From Candidatus Gastranaerophilales bacterium (GTDB taxonomy: Bacteria; Cyanobacteriota; Vampirovibrionia; Gastranaerophilales; Gastranaerophilaceae), in assembly GCA_944325545.1 (NCBI GenBank), contig CALVAM010000010.1, forward strand, positions 1 to 64,000: a stretch of 64,000 nt of DNA. Reading direction: 5' to 3'. The notes under the pieces were generated by a model. The model saw only the letters and a list, made by a program, of their open reading frames with translations, was not told the origin of the DNA and ran no database searches. Each line of letters starts with the position of its first letter. Within the stretch, counting starts at the first letter, position 1. Below are positions 1-8,155 of the stretch, piece after piece. The translations under genes and the position numbers were made by a program.

Positions 1-175
1 ATTACTTTATATAGGTGTTTATTTTGTTCCTACATTTTTATAAATAGGGAGAGTAAGCTCTATAATTATTGAAGTATACCCGCCGATAATAAATCGCCAG
101 CAGGAAACGGATTAATTAAGGCACTCACCCACCTGCGAGACATAGCAGGTAACAAAATCGCATCTATATAAAGTT
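1..175 (+). ncRNA. ssrS: Candidate 6S RNA (possibly 5'-truncated by the window edge)
   Basis: No ORF lies here, but the sequence folds into a long rod. Bases 8-17 pair with 161-170 (ten pairs, one G-U), and 21-28 pair with 151-158 (eight pairs). The apical arm is built from 48-58 with 120-130 (GGG and GAGT against ACTC and CCC). A small hairpin, ACCTGC 131-136 with GCAGGT 145-150, sits on the 3' side of the central bubble, exactly where known 6S RNAs have one. The CACCCACCT-hairpin-AGGT-AACA and GCATCT segments also resemble the 3' half of proteobacterial 6S RNA. A terminator follows at 187-218. 6S RNA mimics an open promoter and sequesters the housekeeping RNA polymerase. The identification rests on structure and partial motif similarity only; another structured small RNA is possible. 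Confidence 0.6.
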
Positions 176-186
176 CTTTTAAAACG

Positions 187-218
187 AAAAAGGTATAGCT
201 ATGAGCTATACCTTTTTT
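187..218. terminator. Bidirectional intrinsic terminator
   Basis: A perfect hairpin, AAAAAGGTATAGCT / AGCTATACCTTTTT, with a 3-nt loop is flanked by A and T runs, so it works in both directions. It ends the candidate 6S RNA on the plus strand and the pilin gene at 235-1917 on the minus strand. Confidence 0.85.
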
Positions 219-234
219 ATCGTTAATTTAAAAA

Positions 235-1917
235 CTAATCTTTTTTAGAAGTGTTCTTTTCTAATTTCTCTATCCTTTTTACAAGTTCTTGATTTACTTC
301 AATAATTTCTTTATTTTGAGCTTTTAAATCATTAATTTCATATTGTTGATTTTCAATAGTTGATTTCATTTCAGTAACATCTTTTACGAGATTGTTAACT
401 TTTTCTATGATAGAAGTTATTTTTAAATCAAGTTCTTTTACCGCATTTATTACAGCATAGAACATATCTTCCATACGGATTCTTAAATATCCGTCTTCTC
501 CTTTTGTAACCGCATCAGGGAATACTTTTTGTAAATCTTGTGCTATTACACCGACATGTGGAATTTTCTCTTCATCTTTTTTAAATGTATAATGGAAGAA
601 ATCAAGTTTTTTTAATTCTTCTAAACCTGCTATATATTTTTCACCTACATTCTTCAAGCGACGATCTGAATATTCAAACTCAGCATCGCTATCTAATCTA
701 TATAAATCATCGTTATTACCATCGTGCTCACATATGCGTGACAGAACACGTTTACCACCACTTACTCTAAAATTTATGTATACATTTGATCGGTATTTTT
801 TGTCAATTGTTTTATCAACCCCTAAATATGTAGAACCGCCAACTACTAAATTCCCAGGGATATAAACAGTTGCAGCAGAATTACCCAATACTACTTGATT
901 TGAAGCTGTTGTTGTTGCTGCATAACCAATTGCTGTAGAACTAGCGTGTGTTGCAGTTGAATTATGTCCGAATGCAGATGAAGAAGCACCCGATGCAACT
1001 GCAATACGACCAACAGCAGATGAAGAAACACCTGTTGCAGTTGAATAATAACCTAGTGCAGTTGAATAATCATTTGATGCCATTGAAGAATAACCCAATG
1101 CATTTGAATACTTAGCTTTTGCCATTGATCCATAACCAAGAGCTGTTGAATATTGTCCTGTGGCATCAGAATCATAACCCAATGCAGTTGAATAAGATGC
1201 TGATGCAGTTGAATCATAACCCAATGCAGTTGAATATTGCCCTGTCGCCGTCGACCAAGTTCCCAAAGCTGTTGCGTATATTGCCTCTGCATGAGCAGTA
1301 TCACCATAAGCTGTTGCACATTGTGCAGATGCAACTGATCTAACTCCTGTTGCTGTTGAAAATTCTCCAGTTGCACTTGCTTCTCCACCTATTGCTGTTG
1401 AATCTGATATAGTAGCATTTGCTTTTCTTCCGACTGCAGTTGCTTGTACACCATTTATTTCTACTTCATTTCCAATTGCAACAGACTTTGTTGTTGAGGC
1501 TCCTATTGTTTGCCCCATTCCAAACATTACAGATCCGCTTGGAATATTGACATTTGAAATACCTATAGCTGAATCATCAGTACTTGTTCCTGGATTAGCG
1601 GTAATTCCTAAAGAACTTGAATTATTACTATTCCCAAATCTAATATGAGACCAATCTTGAGCTCCTGCGATATATAATTTAGATTGTTTTGCATCTTCTG
1701 GAACTTTGCTAGCCCCAATTAAAACTTGTCCATTCTTTGATAAATAACCGATACTATTTCTATCTCCTGTAAACACCCAAGGGCTGTCTCCAGTTCCTGC
1801 CCCACGTGTCATTTTTTTTGTTATCATTGGGGCGGTCGCTGCTGCTATTATTGATATTATCAATAATACTATCATCATTTCCATTAATGAAAAGCCATAC
1901 TTTATCTTTTTTAACAT
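235..1917 (-). CDS. Type IV prepilin with YadA-like repeat head and S74 chaperone domain
   Basis: This 560-residue protein joins three modules. Residues 1-35 are a class III prepilin signal: MLKKIKYG, then F9 and E13 (E at +5 after the cleavage site), then a hydrophobic helix, as processed by prepilin peptidase. Residues 145-345 hold fifteen exact 14-residue repeats, with A-x-G recurring at 147, 161, 175 and so on to 343, like the left-handed head of trimeric autotransporters such as YadA. Residues 417-500 match the Peptidase_S74 intramolecular chaperone, with the Ser417-Asp-x-x-Leu-Lys422 dyad and GVIAQDLQ. A coiled coil ends the protein. S74 domains fold phage tail spikes as trimers and then cut themselves off before the serine. 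I infer a pilus-displayed trimeric adhesin. The start has a good GAGGAAG ribosome site and an extended -10 promoter upstream. Confidence 0.9.
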   Translation of the reverse strand: MLKKIKYGFSLMEMMIVLLIISIIAAATAPMITKKMTRGAGTGDSPWVFTGDRNSIGYLSKNGQVLIGASKVPEDAKQSKLYIAGAQDWSHIRFGNSNNSSSLGITANPGTSTDDSAIGISNVNIPSGSVMFGMGQTIGASTTKSVAIGNEVEINGVQATAVGRKANATISDSTAIGGEASATGEFSTATGVRSVASAQCATAYGDTAHAEAIYATALGTWSTATGQYSTALGYDSTASASYSTALGYDSDATGQYSTALGYGSMAKAKYSNALGYSSMASNDYSTALGYYSTATGVSSSAVGRIAVASGASSSAFGHNSTATHASSTAIGYAATTTASNQVVLGNSAATVYIPGNLVVGGSTYLGVDKTIDKKYRSNVYINFRVSGGKRVLSRICEHDGNNDDLYRLDSDAEFEYSDRRLKNVGEKYIAGLEELKKLDFFHYTFKKDEEKIPHVGVIAQDLQKVFPDAVTKGEDGYLRIRMEDMFYAVINAVKELDLKITSIIEKVNNLVKDVTEMKSTIENQQYEINDLKAQNKEIIEVNQELVKRIEKLEKNTSKKD

Positions 1918-1958
1918 AAAACTTCCTCTATTAACTTATTTAACTTTTTTATGAAACC

Positions 1959-1967
1959 ATTATAACA
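1959..1967 (-). promoter_or_regulatory. Extended -10 promoter of the pilin-like gene
   Basis: Read on the minus strand the sequence is TGT-TATAAT, a perfect extended -10 element about 42 bp before the start codon. No convincing -35 element is seen. The predicted leader of about 35 nt carries the GAGGAAG ribosome site. Confidence 0.6.
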
Positions 1968-2050
1968 TAAGATATTACTAAATACACTACAAAAAAAGAA
2001 AACTCCTTATATTTTTATTTCATCCTTTATTTAACATTAGCCCTTTAATG

Positions 2051-2377
2051 TTATCCCTCCCATTTTTTAGGATCAAATTTTAAATCATTAACTTTCATTT
2101 TTAAGCTCTTCAAATATGGTTCAAATTTTTTCAACAAAATAATTTTATACAAAGATAATTCTTGAGCTACTACAGGATTTTTACAAGCTATAACCATAAC
2201 ATAGCCAGGTAACATTGAATAAGGCTTTGATTTCCCTCTAAATTTTTCAGGTAAAATTTTATCCCAAAAATTATATAAATTAGTTTTTGTAATAGCTTTT
2301 TTTAAATGCGGATTATCCATCATAGAATTTATGACGGTATCAACTCCTTCAAAATCTGTATAGAGAATTTTTTTCAT
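2051..2377 (-). CDS. DUF721/DciA-like protein
   Basis: This 108-residue protein has the DUF721 pattern: an FWDKILPEKF helix, then LPGYVMVIACKNPVVAQEL, then a leucine-rich helix and KVNDLKFDP. The short KH-like domain of this family occurs in DciA, the loader or partner of the replicative helicase DnaB in bacteria that lack DnaC and DnaI. Family assignment is fair; the DciA role is inferred. The start at 2377 lies only 19 bp from the divergent nrnA start at 2397, and no clear Shine-Dalgarno precedes it. A minus-strand TATAGT about 8 nt upstream would give a very short or absent leader. Confidence 0.75.
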   Translation of the reverse strand: MKKILYTDFEGVDTVINSMMDNPHLKKAITKTNLYNFWDKILPEKFRGKSKPYSMLPGYVMVIACKNPVVAQELSLYKIILLKKFEPYLKSLKMKVNDLKFDPKKWEG

Positions 2378-2381
2378 TTTA

Positions 2382-2396
2382 TGGTACTATATTGTA
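2382..2396 (+). promoter_or_regulatory. Extended -10 promoter predicting a leaderless nrnA mRNA
   Basis: TG at 2382-2383, one base, then TACTAT at 2385-2390, then six bases, then the nrnA ATG at 2397. Transcription starting about seven bases after the -10 would begin at the A of the start codon. No ribosome binding site is present. Confidence 0.6.
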
Positions 2397-3344
2397 ATGA
2401 ATTGTAATTTAGATAATATCATAAAATCTTCAAAAAAAATATTATTATTAACACATATGAATCCTGATGGAGATACACTTGGTTCTATGTGTGCTCTCTA
2501 TAAAATGATTTATAATCGTTTTAAGAAAAAAGCTGATATGAACGTCGTATCAAATATCCCTTACAATTATAAATTCTTGCCTAATATTGATTTAGCCCAA
2601 AGATATTTTGATAAATCACTTGTTTATGATTTAGTTATAACTCTTGATGTTGCGGCTATAGATAGAGTTATGGATTCTAAAATATTTTTTGACAAAGCAA
2701 AATGTACAATTAATATTGATCATCACAAAACCAATCCAAAATTTGGTGATTACCAAATTATTGAACCAAATGCAAGTTCTTGTGGTGAAGTTTTGTTCAA
2801 TTATTTTAAAGCAAACAATTGGGAGCTGGATAAAGAAATTGCAATATCTTTATATACTGCAATAATGACTGATACAGGAAATTTTAGATTTGAAAATACT
2901 TCATCTAATACTTTGAGGGCGGCTGCTGACTTAATTGATGTTGGAGTAAATCCTAATTCTATTTATAAACAATGTTATGAAACAAAGACAAAGAATTTTG
3001 TTTTGTTCCAAAACTATTGTGTAAATAAGGCTGTTTTTTCTGATGATAGTAAAATTGCGTATACAACTGTTTATAAAAAAGATTTAGAAAAATTTTCAGC
3101 AGGGGATGATTATACTGATGGAATTGCAGAAACTTTAAGAGCAATAGAAACAACGGAAGTATCTTTTGTTTTAAAAGAAGTAGAGGCAAAGCTTACGAAA
3201 ATATCTATGCGAAGTAAAAAAACAGATGTTGCAGCCATTTGTTCAAAATTTGGTGGCGGCGGGCATACTTTTGCTGCAGGATGCACTATAAAAGCAAATA
3301 TTAAAGATAGTATTAAAAAGATTTTAGATGAAATTAATTTATGA
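2397..3344 (+). CDS. nrnA: DHH/DHHA1 phosphoesterase, NrnA-like oligoribonuclease / pAp phosphatase
   Basis: This 315-residue protein has the DHH family layout. Motif I is THMNPDGDTLGS near residues 19-30, then a TLDVA aspartate motif, the diagnostic NIDHHKTN near residue 104, and a C-terminal DHHA1 domain with GGGGHTFAAGC near residue 290. NrnA enzymes degrade 2-5 nt RNAs and dephosphorylate 3'-phosphoadenosine 5'-phosphate, using two Mn ions. The length is normal and all metal-binding residues are present. The short N-terminus before motif I matches the family, so the ATG at 2397 is right even though it has no Shine-Dalgarno. The gene heads a run with the next two genes, overlapping the following one by ATGA. 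Confidence 0.9.
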   Translation: MNCNLDNIIKSSKKILLLTHMNPDGDTLGSMCALYKMIYNRFKKKADMNVVSNIPYNYKFLPNIDLAQRYFDKSLVYDLVITLDVAAIDRVMDSKIFFDKAKCTINIDHHKTNPKFGDYQIIEPNASSCGEVLFNYFKANNWELDKEIAISLYTAIMTDTGNFRFENTSSNTLRAAADLIDVGVNPNSIYKQCYETKTKNFVLFQNYCVNKAVFSDDSKIAYTTVYKKDLEKFSAGDDYTDGIAETLRAIETTEVSFVLKEVEAKLTKISMRSKKTDVAAICSKFGGGGHTFAAGCTIKANIKDSIKKILDEINL

Positions 3345-4225
3345 AGAAATATAGATTTAAAACACTTAGAAATATAATTAATTCTGTAGTCGAGCATGAT
3401 TTTTTTGGCATGGCTGCCGAAATGGGATTTATGCTTTGTATAGGAATTTGTCCGTTATTTCTATTTTTAACAGCTCTCTTCGGTTATATTGGAAAACAGT
3501 ATTTTATGCAACCAATATTTATTTTTATGCAGAATATCATGCCGCATGATGTTTTTTATGTTGTAAATACTGTATTAAATGAAGTTTTTTTCTTTAAAAA
3601 AGGCGGGCTTGTTGCAATTCTGGGTTTCTGTATTACATTGTTTTTATCAACTAATACTATGGCAATTGTGGCAAAAGGATTGAATAGAGCTTATAAAGTA
3701 AAAGAAACTCGTAACTTTTTCTATTCCAGGTTATTAGCATTAATTATGGTCTTTGTTAATACATTAGTACTTTTTTTAAGTATTACAACGATTGTTTTTG
3801 GAAAAGTTATTACAAAATTTTTGGTTGCATATTTAGGTACAACTCAACATTCAGCTGATATTATGTTATTTATCCGTTGGCCTGTTGCATTTTTAACGCT
3901 TTTTATAATGGCATATTTAAGTTATTATATATTGCCGGATTTAAGTGGAAATGAAAAATTACGTAGACATAGTGCATTCCCCGGGTCATTATTCTTCTGT
4001 ATTTCTTGGCTTTTAGGTTCCTGGCTATTTTCTATTTATATAAATAATTTACATACATATAACTTTGTATATGGTACAATTGCTGGGTTTGCAGTGATGA
4101 TGATGTGGTTATATTATACTTCGATCTTAATTTTAATTGGCGGAGAAATTAATTCTCAATTATATAATAAATTAGAGCGTTATCAAGAAATAAAACAAAT
4201 ACGGAATTCTAAAAATAATGATTGA
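3341..4225 (+). CDS. YihY/BrkB (UPF0761) family inner-membrane protein
   Basis: This 294-residue protein has about six hydrophobic segments and the family's typical features: an early MAAEMGFMLCIGICPLFLF segment, a central region with LNRAYKVKETRNFF, and a final helix with YGTIAGFAVMMMWLYY followed by GGEINSQL. This family was once mislabelled as RNase BN; it is an integral membrane protein and its substrate is unknown. The start overlaps the nrnA stop (ATGA), so translation is probably coupled. Confidence 0.9.
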   Translation: MKKYRFKTLRNIINSVVEHDFFGMAAEMGFMLCIGICPLFLFLTALFGYIGKQYFMQPIFIFMQNIMPHDVFYVVNTVLNEVFFFKKGGLVAILGFCITLFLSTNTMAIVAKGLNRAYKVKETRNFFYSRLLALIMVFVNTLVLFLSITTIVFGKVITKFLVAYLGTTQHSADIMLFIRWPVAFLTLFIMAYLSYYILPDLSGNEKLRRHSAFPGSLFFCISWLLGSWLFSIYINNLHTYNFVYGTIAGFAVMMMWLYYTSILILIGGEINSQLYNKLERYQEIKQIRNSKNND

Positions 4226-4784
4226 AAGATATAAAAAATACTTGGAATTCATTGATAAATCTTTATCTAAAATGTTTAAATCACAAGCTCCTTTTATTAA
4301 ATGCAAAAAAGGTTGTGCCTATTGTTGTAAAGAAGGAGAATATCCTATTTCAGAATTGGAATATGTTTATCTAATGTTATATTATAATGAGCTGGAAGAA
4401 AATATTAAAGATCAAATCAATGAAAAAATTAGTAAACTGGTAAGAAATTCCAGAACAAAAATGTATGAATGTCCTTTTTTAATAAATAATACTTGTATGG
4501 TTTATCCTGCAAGAGCTATTATATGCAGAACTTTTGGACTGATTTCTTATGATAGTAATAATAAGAAGAGAATTCCTTTTTGTGTTAATATTGGATTAAA
4601 TTACTCGGATGTTTTTGATTATAATGAACATAAAGTTATTAAAAATGCTAATGATGGCACTGAACCTTTGGCTTTTAATGTTAATAGAACATTCTTGAGA
4701 GGAAATAAATTTGAAAAAGAGTTTAATTTATTTTTTGGTGAAGATAAACCTTTAATAGAGTGGCTAAAAGAAGAATTTAAATAA
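4218..4784 (+). CDS. YkgJ family cysteine-cluster protein
   Basis: This 188-residue protein carries the YkgJ/UPF0153 cysteine signature: CKKGCAYCC near residues 29-37, CPFLINNTC near 92-100, and a following YPARAIICRTFG. The cluster is thought to bind Zn or Fe-S; no reaction is established. It overlaps the YihY-like gene by 8 bp and ends one base before the convergent gene at 4786, with no terminator between them. Confidence 0.85.
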   Translation: MIERYKKYLEFIDKSLSKMFKSQAPFIKCKKGCAYCCKEGEYPISELEYVYLMLYYNELEENIKDQINEKISKLVRNSRTKMYECPFLINNTCMVYPARAIICRTFGLISYDSNNKKRIPFCVNIGLNYSDVFDYNEHKVIKNANDGTEPLAFNVNRTFLRGNKFEKEFNLFFGEDKPLIEWLKEEFK

Positions 4785-4785
4785 T

Positions 4786-5031
4786 TTATTTTACTAGAGA
4801 TGATACAAATCTGATTGAATCATCTGCTAATTCTTTGAAGAAATCTCTTGTAATTTTTGATAACGGGCGATTATCAATTTTGTCAAAAATTGCATAAATA
4901 GGATCTCCACCATTATTAAATCTCATTTGTCTATCTTGCTTATTCAAATAATATTTATGAAAACTTTCCGGAATTTCTATTGTTCCTATTGGTTTTTTAT
5001 TTCTTTCTATTGCATCGTATGTTGTTGTCAT
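4786..5031 (-). CDS. Small protein of unknown function (81 aa)
   Basis: I do not recognise this protein. It is soluble, with a charged N-terminus, a central YYLNKQDRQMRFNNGGDPIYAIFD segment (quoted only to locate it, residues about 27-50), and a helical C-terminus. It is preceded by a fair AAGAGAGTAAGTAAA ribosome site. It stands alone, convergent with the YkgJ gene and divergent from ispF; the 184 bp between it and ispF hold only AT-rich promoter-like DNA. The absence of a family match leaves its role open, but the ribosome site and clean ORF support a real gene. Confidence 0.6.
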   Translation of the reverse strand: MTTTYDAIERNKKPIGTIEIPESFHKYYLNKQDRQMRFNNGGDPIYAIFDKIDNRPLSKITRDFFKELADDSIRFVSSLVK

Positions 5032-5215
5032 TTTACTTACTCTCTTTTAATATCTCTTACATATATATAAAGTATATCGCAATAAAAAAATTGCTTTTTT
5101 AAAGTTTTTTATTAAGAAATATTAAGATTCATACAAAATAAACAATTTTCGTTATTAAGTATTTATAATGTGGTAGTATAAGTATATAGGAAGTTATCAG
5201 AAGGGAGTCTTGTAT

Positions 5216-5707
5216 ATGGCAGAACAAAAATATAGAATAGGCTTAGGGTACGATATACATAAGTTAGTAGAAGGAAGAAAGCTTATAGTCGGCGGTTTAG
5301 AAATCCCTTACGAAAAAGGTCTTTTAGGACATTCAGATGCTGATGTTTTAGTACATGCCATAATTGATAGTTTATTAGGTGCTTTAGCCATGGATGATAT
5401 TGGGACTTTATTTCCAGATACTGATGATAGATTTAAAGATGCAGATAGTTTAGTGTTATTAAAGAATGTTTATGATTTAGTTCAGGCAGAGGGGTATTGG
5501 ATTAATAATATTGATGCGAATATTATTGCACAGGCTCCTAAAATGATGCCATATATACCAAAAATGAAAGAAATACTTGCTCCATTATTAGGACTTTCGA
5601 AAACAGACATATCTATAAAAGCTAAAACTAAAGAGCAATTGGATGCTGTTGGAGAGAAACTTGCAATTGAAGCACAGGTTATTGTTATGTTGGAAAGAAT
5701 TAATTAG
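5216..5707 (+). CDS. ispF: 2-C-methyl-D-erythritol 2,4-cyclodiphosphate synthase
   Basis: IspF closes CDP-ME 2-phosphate to the cyclic diphosphate in the MEP isoprenoid pathway. The 163-residue product shows GLGYDIHKL (metal-binding Asp and His), GLLGHSDADVLVHAIIDSLLGA, and DIGTLFPDTD, and has the usual length. I chose ATG 5216 over the in-frame TTG at 5210, because the AAGGGAG ribosome site at 5202-5207 lies 8 bp before the ATG but only 2 bp before the TTG. A TATAAT at 5164-5169 may be the -10. A bidirectional terminator follows. Confidence 0.95.
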   Translation: MAEQKYRIGLGYDIHKLVEGRKLIVGGLEIPYEKGLLGHSDADVLVHAIIDSLLGALAMDDIGTLFPDTDDRFKDADSLVLLKNVYDLVQAEGYWINNIDANIIAQAPKMMPYIPKMKEILAPLLGLSKTDISIKAKTKEQLDAVGEKLAIEAQVIVMLERIN

Positions 5708-5712
5708 TAACA

Positions 5713-5741
5713 AAAAAGCTTGGAAATTATCCAAGCTTTTT
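5713..5741. terminator. Bidirectional terminator between ispF and fabZ
   Basis: AAAAAGCTTGGA at 5713-5724 pairs perfectly with TCCAAGCTTTTT at 5730-5741 around a 5-nt loop. Both flanks carry A/T runs. It serves the two converging genes ispF and fabZ. Confidence 0.9.
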
Positions 5742-5758
5742 GTATATAATGAAATTAA

Positions 5759-6199
5759 TTATTTCAAAGCAACAGTCATATCAGCTTCTATGCAAACTTT
5801 TCCATCTACATATCCAACACCGTGGCTTTTACAAATAGGGCCTTTGACCTTAACAAGTTCCACAACCATATCAAATCTATCGCCCGGACGAACAATGTTT
5901 TTAAATCTTACATTATCAACCCCTGCATAAAGCGTCAATTTTCCTTTATATTCAGGTAACATCATCAAAATTGGAGCAGAACATTGGGCTAAAGCTTCCA
6001 ATTGTAAAACTCCAGGCATCACAGGATTCCCAGGGAAATGACCTTGGAAAAATTCTTCGTTCATAGTTAAATTTTTATATCCTTTTGCATATTTACCAGG
6101 TACACATTCTGTAATCCGATCAACTAATAAAAAAGGATATCTATGAGGTAACATTTCCATTATTTGCATAGTGTCTAAAGTGATTATTTCATCTGTCAT
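5759..6199 (-). CDS. fabZ: 3-hydroxyacyl-ACP dehydratase FabZ
   Basis: FabZ dehydrates beta-hydroxyacyl-ACP in fatty acid elongation. The 146-residue hot-dog-fold protein shows MLPHRYPFLLVDRI with the catalytic His, and GHFPGNPVMPGVLQLEALAQ with the catalytic Glu. It is the last gene of a seven-gene minus-strand run, 14 bp after lpxC. The neighbouring lpxC and fabZ compete for hydroxyacyl-ACP-derived flux, and their pairing is common in diderms and cyanobacteria. Here they are separate genes, not the fused LpxC-FabZ of Bacteroidetes. Confidence 0.95.
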   Translation of the reverse strand: MTDEIITLDTMQIMEMLPHRYPFLLVDRITECVPGKYAKGYKNLTMNEEFFQGHFPGNPVMPGVLQLEALAQCSAPILMMLPEYKGKLTLYAGVDNVRFKNIVRPGDRFDMVVELVKVKGPICKSHGVGYVDGKVCIEADMTVALK

Positions 6200-6213
6200 A
6201 ATAAATATTCTCC

Positions 6214-7050
6214 TTATATTTTTACAAGTTTATTTTTTAGTATTTGAGCAACTTTTGTATGTACAGTATGTCCGGCTTCTTTAACGAGAATTTGAGCTTT
6301 TAAGTTCAAAGGAGAAACGCCTGTTAAATACAAATCTCCTATTAAATCTAAAATTTTATGTTTTATAGGCTCGTGTTCTGAGCGTAATTCTGTTGTGTAA
6401 CCAATATCTTTTAGACCAACTGTGTTATCTATAGTTACACCTTTTGCAAATCCTAGCATCTGATATTTTTTTAAATCTTTATAAAAACCAAAAGTTCTCG
6501 CTTCTATAATTTCTTGTAAATTATTATTATCCATCGTAACCCAACGCCTAGTTAAATCTGGATGATCATAATTTACACCATAAGTTATACGAAGTTCTTT
6601 ATCTGGAAGAATTACAAGACTTGTCTTACCATTAAGATAATAGACAGGTTCTGAAACAGTATATAAATCCTTATTTACATCTTCAATCCCTGCTTTATTA
6701 AATAAGTCTACCCAAACTTTCGAACTACCATCAAAAATAGGCATTTCTACTTCTGAAAGATAAACATCAATAGAATCTATTCCACAAATTGCACACGCTG
6801 CAATAAAATGCTCACAAAGCATAACTTTATATTTATAGTCTCCCAATAAAGTTCTATGTTCTTTACTGCATAAAGTTACGCAATGATCTGTAGAATATAA
6901 ATTTTCAATACATACATTGAAAGGTATATCAGAACCTTTTGAATAAATTCTGATATTACCACCTCTGGAAGGCTTTATTAGTACCTCGCAATTGTGGTTT
7001 TTCATTAATCCTCTACCGGATGTTTTAATTTCGGTTTTAATAGTACCCAT
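6214..7050 (-). CDS. lpxC: UDP-3-O-acyl-N-acetylglucosamine deacetylase LpxC
   Basis: LpxC performs the committed, zinc-dependent step of lipid A synthesis. The 278-residue product shows CEHFIAACAICGID with the first zinc His, a downstream EMPIFDGSS segment, KHKILDLIGDL with the second His and the Asp, and a final AGHTVH with the catalytic His. It is slightly shorter than the E. coli enzyme (about 305). Its ATG shares a base with the lpxD stop (TAATG), so the two are translationally coupled. Its presence shows that the organism makes a lipid A outer membrane. Confidence 0.93.
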   Translation of the reverse strand: MGTIKTEIKTSGRGLMKNHNCEVLIKPSRGGNIRIYSKGSDIPFNVCIENLYSTDHCVTLCSKEHRTLLGDYKYKVMLCEHFIAACAICGIDSIDVYLSEVEMPIFDGSSKVWVDLFNKAGIEDVNKDLYTVSEPVYYLNGKTSLVILPDKELRITYGVNYDHPDLTRRWVTMDNNNLQEIIEARTFGFYKDLKKYQMLGFAKGVTIDNTVGLKDIGYTTELRSEHEPIKHKILDLIGDLYLTGVSPLNLKAQILVKEAGHTVHTKVAQILKNKLVKI

Positions 7051-8144
7051 TAATTTTCAGAAGCTCCTTCTTCAAAAGATTTTAAAAGTGGCTCGTATTT
7101 TTTGAATTTAGCTATTAAATCTCCTGCATCTTTCATAATTTTTAGTTGTTTTATAAATTCTTTTCTAGGAACAGCAGGAGCACCTACAACAATTGATTTT
7201 TCAGGGAAGCTTTTTGTTACACCGGCCTGTGCTGCAATAATTGTATCATCTCCAATGCTGATATGATCAGCTAAGCCTGCTTGACCAGCTATTACAACTC
7301 GATCTCCAATTACACAACTACCTGCAATTCCCACTTGTGAGACTATCATACAACCTTTACCGATACGACAATTATGACCTATCATAACTAGATCATCAAT
7401 TTTTGTATTGTCACCGATAATAGTATTTTCTATAGTGCCTCTATCTATTGCTGTATTTGCACCAATCTCAACATTATTTCCGATTTCAACGGAACCAATA
7501 GAAGGTATTTTGAATATTACTTGTTCAATATTATTTTCTTTAATTTCGCCATCTTTTCTTGCTTGTTCAATATTGTTAGGGTTTTCAGTAACGAAGCTAA
7601 ACCCATCGGCGCCAAGTGAAACGCCATGATGTAAAATAACTTTATTTCCGACTTTTACTCTGTCACCTACACATACTGCTGGATGAAAGAAACAATCAGT
7701 ACCTATATTAGCACCGTTTCCAATATAGCAATTTGCTAAAATTTTAGAATTATCACCTATTTGAGCATTTTCTCCAATTACAACATTTGGTCCCAAAGAA
7801 ACATTTTGTCCAATTTTTGCTGAAGGATGAACCGTTGCACTAGGATGAATTCCTGAATTGACGTGTGGGTCTTCATAAAACATTGTAATTAATTTCATCA
7901 TTGCTAAACGAGGTCTTTCAACTTCAATTGTTGATAATCCTTCAATATTCACTCCGAGTGGTACTAATGCTGCGGAAGCTTTGGATTTTGATAAATTAGA
8001 AATTTCTTCTTCACTTAAAGCTAGAGCAAGAGTATTTTCATCAGCAATAAGTGGAGGAGCTATCTTTGTTATTGCTATGTCTTTTGCTTTTGTAAGCATT
8101 CCACCCGCAACTTGCGCAATCTGTTCCAATGTAAAAGTTTTCAT
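7050..8144 (-). CDS. lpxD: UDP-3-O-acylglucosamine N-acyltransferase LpxD
   Basis: LpxD adds the second hydroxyacyl chain to the lipid A precursor. The 364-residue product has an N-terminal uridine-binding domain (residues 1-100) and then a left-handed beta-helix of hexapeptide repeats (about 105-310), for example IGENAQIGDNSKI and IGNNVEIGANTAIDRG. Active-site histidines lie in the VILHHGVSLGADGF and VMIGHNCRIG segments. The length is normal. A strong AAGGAGTGTATT ribosome site precedes the ATG. It lies 11 bp after rfaE2. Confidence 0.95.
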   Translation of the reverse strand: MKTFTLEQIAQVAGGMLTKAKDIAITKIAPPLIADENTLALALSEEEISNLSKSKASAALVPLGVNIEGLSTIEVERPRLAMMKLITMFYEDPHVNSGIHPSATVHPSAKIGQNVSLGPNVVIGENAQIGDNSKILANCYIGNGANIGTDCFFHPAVCVGDRVKVGNKVILHHGVSLGADGFSFVTENPNNIEQARKDGEIKENNIEQVIFKIPSIGSVEIGNNVEIGANTAIDRGTIENTIIGDNTKIDDLVMIGHNCRIGKGCMIVSQVGIAGSCVIGDRVVIAGQAGLADHISIGDDTIIAAQAGVTKSFPEKSIVVGAPAVPRKEFIKQLKIMKDAGDLIAKFKKYEPLLKSFEEGASEN

Positions 8145-8155
8145 AATACACTCCT

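Noticed and set aside
1053-1388. 111-residue ORF on the same strand as the pilin repeats, Gln/His/Leu-rich
   Set aside because: It is a frame-shifted reading of the 42-bp tandem repeats of the pilin head, as is the plus-strand ORF at 1119-1343.
883-1479. Tandem 42-bp repeats considered as a CRISPR or satellite array
   Set aside because: The repeats stay in frame, encode the regular 14-residue head units, and have no spacer pattern.
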